From: an uncultured Phascolarctobacterium sp.
Lineage (GTDB): Bacteria; Bacillota; Negativicutes; Acidaminococcales; Acidaminococcaceae
Reading direction: 5' to 3'
Length of the DNA stretch: 64,000 nucleotides
Assembly (NCBI GenBank): GCA_949295115.1
Contig: CASFJU010000004.1
Span: 1 to 64,000 of the forward strand
This document shows, piece by piece, positions 60,280 to 64,000 of this stretch (position 1 is its first letter; every line of letters begins with the position of its first letter). The position numbers and the translations under genes are program-made. The notes under the pieces are model-generated. The model had not been told where the DNA came from, searched no databases, and saw only the letters and a program-made list of their open reading frames with translations.

Positions 60280-61329
60280 ATGCCTGCCGAAGATGAAGCC
60301 GAAAGCACAACCAAGGCAACGGTTTCTGAAGGCGAAATTGAAATCCGCGATAAAGAAAACCAGAAACAAGACCTTGCAGGCCTGAACCGCGATACGCAGA
60401 ACTCCCTTAACAAACTCGGTGAAATTTTTGATAAGGACAGCATTGAAGAACGACAGGAACTGGCAGGACTGTTTGGAGAGCTTGTTTATAATGAAATACA
60501 TAAATTATCAGTAAATAAAGAAATTGAATTAACACTGGAACTTATTGAAGCTGAGAAAACAGGAGATATAGAAAGAATTAATTCTTTAAATAAAGAGATT
60601 GATTCGTGGAAAGATGGCGGCACAAATAAAATTCTACTTCATGCGATTACTGGTGGCATTATGTCTGAAATTACTTCTGGAGATTTTTTAAGTGGAGCAA
60701 CAGGCAGCGGGTTTAACGAAGCAGTAATGGATTTAATTAAGAAATCTTCTGCTGACCCAGCTACACAACAGTTTATCAGTGCAATTTTAGGTGGTGCGGC
60801 CTCTGAAATTATAACTGGTAATTATCAAAGTGGTGCATCTTCAGCTGTTAGTGGAACAAAGAATAATGCAATGTTTGCAATAGCAATTCCTTTAGGTTCT
60901 GAAGTTTTAGCAGCTTTGGGGTTAGGTGGAAGTTTGTATTTAACAACAGAAAATGGTCAAAAATTAATTCAAGATACAACAGGTAAAATAATAGCTGCTT
61001 GTGATGAGGCTGGTAATTGGATTGCTGAAACAAGCAATGATGCGAAAGAGTATATTGGTAATAGTATTAGTGATGTTATGATTTACTTTTCGGAACGAAA
61101 TAAAATCAATAGCATTCCTAATAAAATAAAGAGTGCTTCAGATAAAATTAATTTAAATTTGTTTAAGAGAAATAATGGTGTTCCGCCAAAATGGCAAGGA
61201 CCTTTAGGTTGGTACATTGAAAAAGATAGAAGTCCTAATGGTCATGGTGGTAGTGTTTGGAAACTGTTTAATCGTGCTGGTGAAAGGATTGCAACTATTG
61301 CAGAGGATGGTAAAATTTTAAGAAAATAA
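60280..61329 (+). CDS. Orphan CdiA/filamentous hemagglutinin C-terminal toxin fragment
   Basis: A 349-residue fragment; the same frame is open back to 60118, just inside the left repeat, and that part also looks CdiA-like, so the gene is 5'-truncated. Residues 30-60 (LNRDTQNSLNKLGEIFDK) and the alternating Gly-Ser segment with SAILGGAASEIITGNYQSGASSAVSGTKNN are typical of CdiA proteins just before the toxin domain. The toxin tail ends WYIEKDRSPNGHGGSVWKLF and ATIAEDGKILRK, a pattern of small nuclease toxins, but I cannot name it. The ATG lacks a ribosome site; composition shifts from 50 to 30-35% G+C at about 60.48 kb. A TATAAT at 60130 with TTTAAA in the repeat could drive it. Confidence 0.7.
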   Translation: MPAEDEAESTTKATVSEGEIEIRDKENQKQDLAGLNRDTQNSLNKLGEIFDKDSIEERQELAGLFGELVYNEIHKLSVNKEIELTLELIEAEKTGDIERINSLNKEIDSWKDGGTNKILLHAITGGIMSEITSGDFLSGATGSGFNEAVMDLIKKSSADPATQQFISAILGGAASEIITGNYQSGASSAVSGTKNNAMFAIAIPLGSEVLAALGLGGSLYLTTENGQKLIQDTTGKIIAACDEAGNWIAETSNDAKEYIGNSISDVMIYFSERNKINSIPNKIKSASDKINLNLFKRNNGVPPKWQGPLGWYIEKDRSPNGHGGSVWKLFNRAGERIATIAEDGKILRK

Positions 61330-61353
61330 TAATTTAGAAAGAAGGCAATTCTT

Positions 61354-61932
61354 GTGTTTATAGTTAATGAAATTATAGAAAAATGGGGTATAAAAGCTCC
61401 CTGTTTAAATCATTATGAATATTTTTTGGATTATTTCTATATAACAATGCCATCTAAAATATATAACATAGAAATGTATCCAGAGGTAATTAAAGATAAT
61501 GACAAGCTAAAACAAATTGAAATATATTATGATAAAGCAAAACGAAACAAAAAATTAAAGGAATATTATATTCTTGAAGAAAAATATATTAGCGTATTAA
61601 AATATTTATGGGTATATAATGATACTGAAATTATTTTAGGAAAATTTTTAGATAAAAAATTTTTAAATATTAGTTTTTCTGAAAAAGAAATAAGAAAGAT
61701 TAATCAAATAAAAGATAAAACATATAAAATAAATAAGTTTAGTATATTACAAAAATTTGCAAAATTAGGATTACGTGAAAAAGCGACTATTCATTTAGTT
61801 TTTAAAAATTTTCAAATTATAGTAATTATTACTGGATTATTAATTATAATAGTAGATTGCGGAAATCATAAAAGTTTAATTTGTAAAATAATAAAATATA
61901 ATAACTTGTATTTTAATGAAAACCAAAAATAA
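61354..61932 (+). CDS. Candidate immunity protein for the orphan CdiA toxin
   Basis: A 192-residue Lys/Ile/Tyr-rich protein of very low G+C (about 22%). GTG start with AAAGAAGG 8 bases upstream, 24 bp after the toxin stop. No recognised family. A hydrophobic stretch near the C-terminus (QIIVIITGLLIIIVDC) could span a membrane. In Cdi-type systems an unrelated small gene directly after the toxin tail encodes its immunity protein; the place is the only support. Followed by a terminator. Confidence 0.6.
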   Translation: MFIVNEIIEKWGIKAPCLNHYEYFLDYFYITMPSKIYNIEMYPEVIKDNDKLKQIEIYYDKAKRNKKLKEYYILEEKYISVLKYLWVYNDTEIILGKFLDKKFLNISFSEKEIRKINQIKDKTYKINKFSILQKFAKLGLREKATIHLVFKNFQIIVIITGLLIIIVDCGNHKSLICKIIKYNNLYFNENQK

Positions 61933-62000
61933 ATTTATAATTGAAAATATTGTGTTAATTAATACAGAAATAAGGCTGGTTATAAAATTTGTATGGTGAT

Positions 62001-62029
62001 AAAAGGCTGTTTTACAGCCTTTTATTTTT
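62001..62029 (+). terminator. Terminator of the orphan toxin/immunity pair
   Basis: AAAAGGCTGT and ACAGCCTTTT (62001-62010 with 62014-62023) form a 10-bp stem followed by a T-run. Confidence 0.85.
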
Positions 62030-62110
62030 TTGACATTTAACTAAGTATAATGTAAAATATGCACAGTTAAAAAATAAGATGGCGCTTTGGTTTTGCGCCA
62101 TCTTATTTTT
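62030..62110 (+). ncRNA. Possible short RNA: consensus promoter directly followed by a terminator hairpin
   Basis: TTGACA (62030-62035) and TAAAAT (62053-62058) with 17 bp between them are followed at once by AAATAAGATGGCGC (62072-62085) pairing with GCGCCATCTTATTT (62095-62108) and a T-run. Transcription would give an RNA of about 50 nt. The same hairpin also ends the small minus-strand gene, so the promoter could be coincidence in AT-rich DNA. Confidence 0.4.
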
Positions 62111-62237
62111 TATTTGCCTGAATTTTTATATTTTCTAAATTAAACAACTTGCCCTGCCCATAACGCTCCAGCGTTGCCTCAAAACTTTCGTTCCTGGCAG
62201 GTTTTATTTTTATCTTCTTTTCTTTATTTGTGTTCAA
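62103..62237 (-). CDS. Small basic protein downstream of the recombinase (44 aa)
   Basis: A TTG start at 62235-62237 has GCAGGAG 7 bases upstream and overlaps the recombinase end by 14 bp. The peptide begins NTNKEKKIKIKPARNESFEA and ends KIQANKK; it is strongly basic at both ends. It stops inside a 14-bp hairpin that works as a terminator. I do not recognise a family. The ribosome site and overlap suggest real translation with the recombinase. Confidence 0.45.
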   Translation of the reverse strand: MNTNKEKKIKIKPARNESFEATLERYGQGKLFNLENIKIQANKK

Positions 62238-62679
62238 TATTATGCTCCTGCTCCCATTTCTTTACATTGCTGTAAAAGGTTGTGCAGCCCATCCCGTATT
62301 TCTTGTAAAGCGATACAGCCGTTACCTTTCCAGCTTTCCAGGCTTTATAATCATCTGACCAGCTTTCCGGAAAAGTTTTTGCGGGGCGGCCGAACTTTAC
62401 TCCGCGGCGTGCTGCTGCATCAATGCCCTCACGCTGCCGTTTCAAAATACTGTCGCGCTCATTTTCGGCAAAGGTGGCCATTACTTCTATCATGATGTTG
62501 TTAATCATTTCCAGCATCATTTTTTGCATCTTGCTGTCATAGGCGCTGAAATCAATCATCGTTGTTGGTATATTTAAAATTCTGATGATAACGCCTTTGG
62601 CTTTAAACTCACGCAGGTTATCTAAAATTTCCTGTTTATTACGGCCAAGGCGTTCCATTTCATGCACGTATATAGTAAC
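62224..62679 (-). pseudogene. Serine recombinase (resolvase/invertase type), 5'-truncated
   Basis: About 150 residues of a small serine recombinase. The catalytic domain's late part is present (TIYVHEMERLGRNKQEILDNL, where resolvases have DRLxRN, then MLEMINNIMIEVMATFAENERDSILKRQREGI) and a helix-turn-helix region (VSLYKKYGMGCTTFYSNVKKW). The first 55 or so residues, with the catalytic serine, are missing: similarity stops at the Val codon 62677-62679, which is the edge of the right 20-bp repeat, and a stop codon follows inside the repeat. It cannot be active. GTG 62665-62667 could start a shorter reading. Confidence 0.85.
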
Positions 62680-62697
62680 CGGCAGGTTTATTTAAAA
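62678..62697 (+). repeat. Right 20-bp direct repeat (att-like)
   Basis: Identical to 60095-60114; the flanks differ by one base and then agree again for AACA. The truncated recombinase ends at this repeat on one side and the uvrA2/panD terminator begins 17 bp beyond it on the other. Confidence 0.85.
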
Positions 62698-62713
62698 CAA
62701 CATAAACGCATAC

Positions 62714-62756
62714 AAAAACTGCTGTCTGAGCTTTAACACTCAGACAGCAGTTTTTT
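62714..62756. terminator. Strong bidirectional terminator between the uvrA2/island side and panD
   Basis: AAAAACTGCTGTCTGAG and CTCAGACAGCAGTTTTT form a perfect 17-bp stem over an eight-base loop with A- and T-runs on both sides. Confidence 0.92.
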
Positions 62757-62760
62757 AATT

Positions 62761-63090
62761 TCAGCCTATTTCTCTTTCCAGTTCCGTGCCGCGCACCTTC
62801 ATGGGTTTGTTGTTTTCGTCAACCATTACAACCTTTGGCACAAGGCTCAGCGCTTCAAGGCGTGCCGCCGCACCGTTAAGGCAAATTACGCCACTGCCCG
62901 GCGCGCCCGCAATGGTGTAAGTTTCAAGGCGCGAGCCGCTGTTATTGTCAACAATCTGCACGCGCTCGCCCTGCAAAATGCCTGCCAGCTGCATTAAATC
63001 GCTGTCGATAGTAACGCTGCCCATATATTCAAGGTTGGCTTCCGTAACGGTAGCGCGGTGGATTTTGCCGTGCATCATTGTGTAAAGCAT
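62761..63090 (-). CDS. panD: Aspartate 1-decarboxylase, with an internal shortening
   Basis: A 109-residue pyruvoyl enzyme precursor that makes beta-alanine for pantothenate. Lys9, Tyr22, the self-cleavage Gly-Ser (YMGSVTID, Ser25), Tyr58 (LETYTIAG) and CLNGAAARL are present. After that the usual GDKVIIISY strand and the linker before VVFVDE are missing: the sequence goes from [10 protein letters not shown] directly to [12 protein letters not shown]. The family has about 127 residues, so about 18 are absent with the frame kept. The start is one base after panC on the same strand, giving operon panB-panC-panD. Confidence 0.9.
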   Translation of the reverse strand: MLYTMMHGKIHRATVTEANLEYMGSVTIDSDLMQLAGILQGERVQIVDNNSGSRLETYTIAGAPGSGVICLNGAAARLEALSLVPKVVMVDENNKPMKVRGTELEREIG

Positions 63091-63948
63091 TTATTTTACC
63101 TCCAAAATTACGTTGTCAATCAGGCGGGTACTGCCAAATTTTACGGCAACCGCCAAAAGATACTGCCCGGTTGTTAAAACTTCCGGCACCGGTTTCAGCC
63201 CCGGCAGGGCATACATTTCCACATAATCAATATCGGCCATCGGCTCATCGCCGATAAGCTTTTTAACACCTTCCACCAGCTTTTTGCTGTCGCGTTCGCC
63301 TGCGCCGAATAAAGTTTGTGCGGTTTCAAGGCTGCTGCTTAAAACAACTGCCGCCGCACGCTCCGCCTTGCTTAAATAAGTGTTGCGCGATGATTTTGCC
63401 AACCCGTCTGCTTCGCGCACAATCGGCATAATGCGCAGCTGCACGTTAAAGAACAAATCCTTAACCATGCGTTTAATAACCTCTGCCTGCTGCGCGTCCT
63501 TCTGCCCAAAGTAGGCGTGGTCCGGCTGCGCCAGATTAAACAGCTTGCTTACCACGGTTGTTACGCCACGGAAGTGGATGGGGCGGGTGCGCCCGCATAA
63601 CACTTTGGTAATATCGCCGGTAACTTCAACCCATGTCATGTCCTTACTGGGGTACATTTCCGCCGGGCTCGGCGCAAAAACAATGTCAGCGCCCATACTT
63701 TCCGCCAGCTTGCAGTCTGCTTCCAACGTGCGGGGGTAAGCGTCCAAATCCTCATTAGGGCCAAACTGCGTGGGGTTTACAAACACGCTTACCACTACCA
63801 GTTCGTTTTCCATTGCCGCCGCTTTAATAAGCGAAGCATGACCCTCGTGCAGCGCGCCCATAGTCGGCACAAGGCCGATAGTTTTGCCGGCAGCTTTAGC
63901 CAGCGCAATTTCTTCGCGGAGTTCCGCCACAGTTTTGCAAAGTTTCAT
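63091..63948 (-). CDS. panC: Pantothenate synthetase (pantoate-beta-alanine ligase)
   Basis: A 285-residue enzyme of the cytidylyltransferase-like superfamily that joins pantoate and beta-alanine with ATP. The ATP motif is VPTMGALHEGHASLI, followed by VSVFVNPTQFGPNEDL, the pantoate region FGQKDAQQAEVIKRMV, and SSRNTYLSKAER (KMSKS-like). The stop abuts panD. A GGAGAATAAA site lies before the ATG. Confidence 0.97.
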   Translation of the reverse strand: MKLCKTVAELREEIALAKAAGKTIGLVPTMGALHEGHASLIKAAAMENELVVVSVFVNPTQFGPNEDLDAYPRTLEADCKLAESMGADIVFAPSPAEMYPSKDMTWVEVTGDITKVLCGRTRPIHFRGVTTVVSKLFNLAQPDHAYFGQKDAQQAEVIKRMVKDLFFNVQLRIMPIVREADGLAKSSRNTYLSKAERAAAVVLSSSLETAQTLFGAGERDSKKLVEGVKKLIGDEPMADIDYVEMYALPGLKPVPEVLTTGQYLLAVAVKFGSTRLIDNVILEVK

Positions 63949-63963
63949 TTTTATTCTCCTTTA

Positions 63964-64000
63964 TCAGTACAGTTTATCCAACACGTCGTCGTCAATTTTA
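63964..64000 (-). CDS. panB: C-terminal end of probable PanB
   Basis: Only the last 11 codons and TGA of a minus-strand gene are in the window, ending KIDDDVLDKLY. This fits the tail of Firmicute ketopantoate hydroxymethyltransferases (which end like xxEVLEKLY), and the order panB-panC-panD is common. It stops 15 bp before panC. Confidence 0.6.
   Translation of the reverse strand, partial: KIDDDVLDKLY

Larger units (their letters stand above)
60115..62697. mobile_element. 2.6-kb AT-rich island inserted behind uvrA2
   Basis: The segment between the two 20-bp repeats, plus one copy, is much richer in A+T than its surroundings, most strongly from 60.5 to 62.2 kb. It contains a CdiA C-terminal toxin tail, a candidate immunity gene and a serine recombinase cut at its N-terminus exactly at the right repeat. 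The terminator that suits uvrA2 and the convergent panD lies just beyond the right repeat at 62714, so the island has split uvrA2 from it. Mechanism not certain. Confidence 0.72.

Noticed and set aside
61354-61932. Calling a specific immunity family for the AT-rich gene after the CdiA tail
   Set aside because: No recognisable motif; only position supports immunity function.
1-64000. CRISPR arrays, rRNA genes, IS elements with terminal inverted repeats
   Set aside because: I saw no regularly spaced repeats, no rRNA-like sequence and no transposase gene; the only recombinase is the truncated one at 62.2-62.7 kb.

Overview
The window looks like a chromosomal segment of an anaerobic, diderm Firmicute of the Negativicutes type (Acidaminococcaceae/Phascolarctobacterium-like is my best guess; inferred from gene content, not tested by any search). 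Firmicute features are a serine T-box leader, Fst-type type I toxins, a HutP-family protein, an SpoVB/MurJ-like flippase and a DUF1847 protein. Outer-membrane-type features are a Spy/CpxP-like periplasmic protein and a CdiA C-terminal fragment. Strict anaerobe metabolism is shown by a single-chain pyruvate:ferredoxin oxidoreductase and an Fe-S L-serine dehydratase.

Layout: 0-3.6 kb holds a partial SDR gene, a histidine kinase/response regulator pair and a divergent Spy-like secreted protein with a tandem 11-bp operator. 3.7-4.5 kb is a HigBA-like type II TA pair. 4.5-10.1 kb has nifJ, a gamma carbonic anhydrase and an MFS transporter. 10.3-16.2 kb has an unknown protein, a GNAT enzyme, the first Fst-type locus, thiC, an iron alcohol dehydrogenase and an M23 peptidase. 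16.3-20.0 kb is a serine operon (serC, serA, histidine phosphatase) behind a T-box leader with one upstream region but two antiterminator/terminator modules. A second Fst-type locus, trpS, a GldA-like dehydrogenase, DUF554 and a His-Gln-Lys-Leu tRNA operon follow. 24.1-27.5 kb is a serine catabolic operon (Na+ symporter, HutP-like protein, sdaAB, sdaAA). 27.7-29.9 kb has corA and two universal stress proteins.

30-40 kb carries two ABC transport operons: a YufOPQ-like nucleoside-type importer, whose likely BMP lipoprotein lies 23 kb away at 56.5 kb, and a TrpXYZ-like importer with duplicated binding proteins. 40.2-44.0 kb is an operon of DhaL, DhaK, an LsrF-like aldolase, a VOC protein and a SorC/LsrR-type regulator. 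45-51.6 kb is a compact tetrapyrrole operon (precorrin-2 dehydrogenase-like, hemA, hemC, cobA-hemD fusion, hemB, hemL). A third Fst-type locus, a Tat-exported HD-domain protein, a second M23 peptidase, a flippase, the BMP lipoprotein and a UvrA2-like ATPase follow. A 2.6-kb AT-rich island with an orphan CdiA toxin tail, a candidate immunity gene and a truncated serine recombinase sits exactly after the uvrA2 stop, between perfect 20-bp direct repeats. The window ends in panD, panC and the tail of panB.

The genes link up metabolically: serine is made by serC/serA (plus perhaps the adjacent phosphatase), imported and deaminated by the symporter/SdaA operon to pyruvate, and pyruvate is oxidised by NifJ. 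The most distinctive regulatory content is the set of three paralogous Fst/par-like type I toxin loci, each with its own sequestered ribosome-binding site, direct repeats and convergent antisense promoter.
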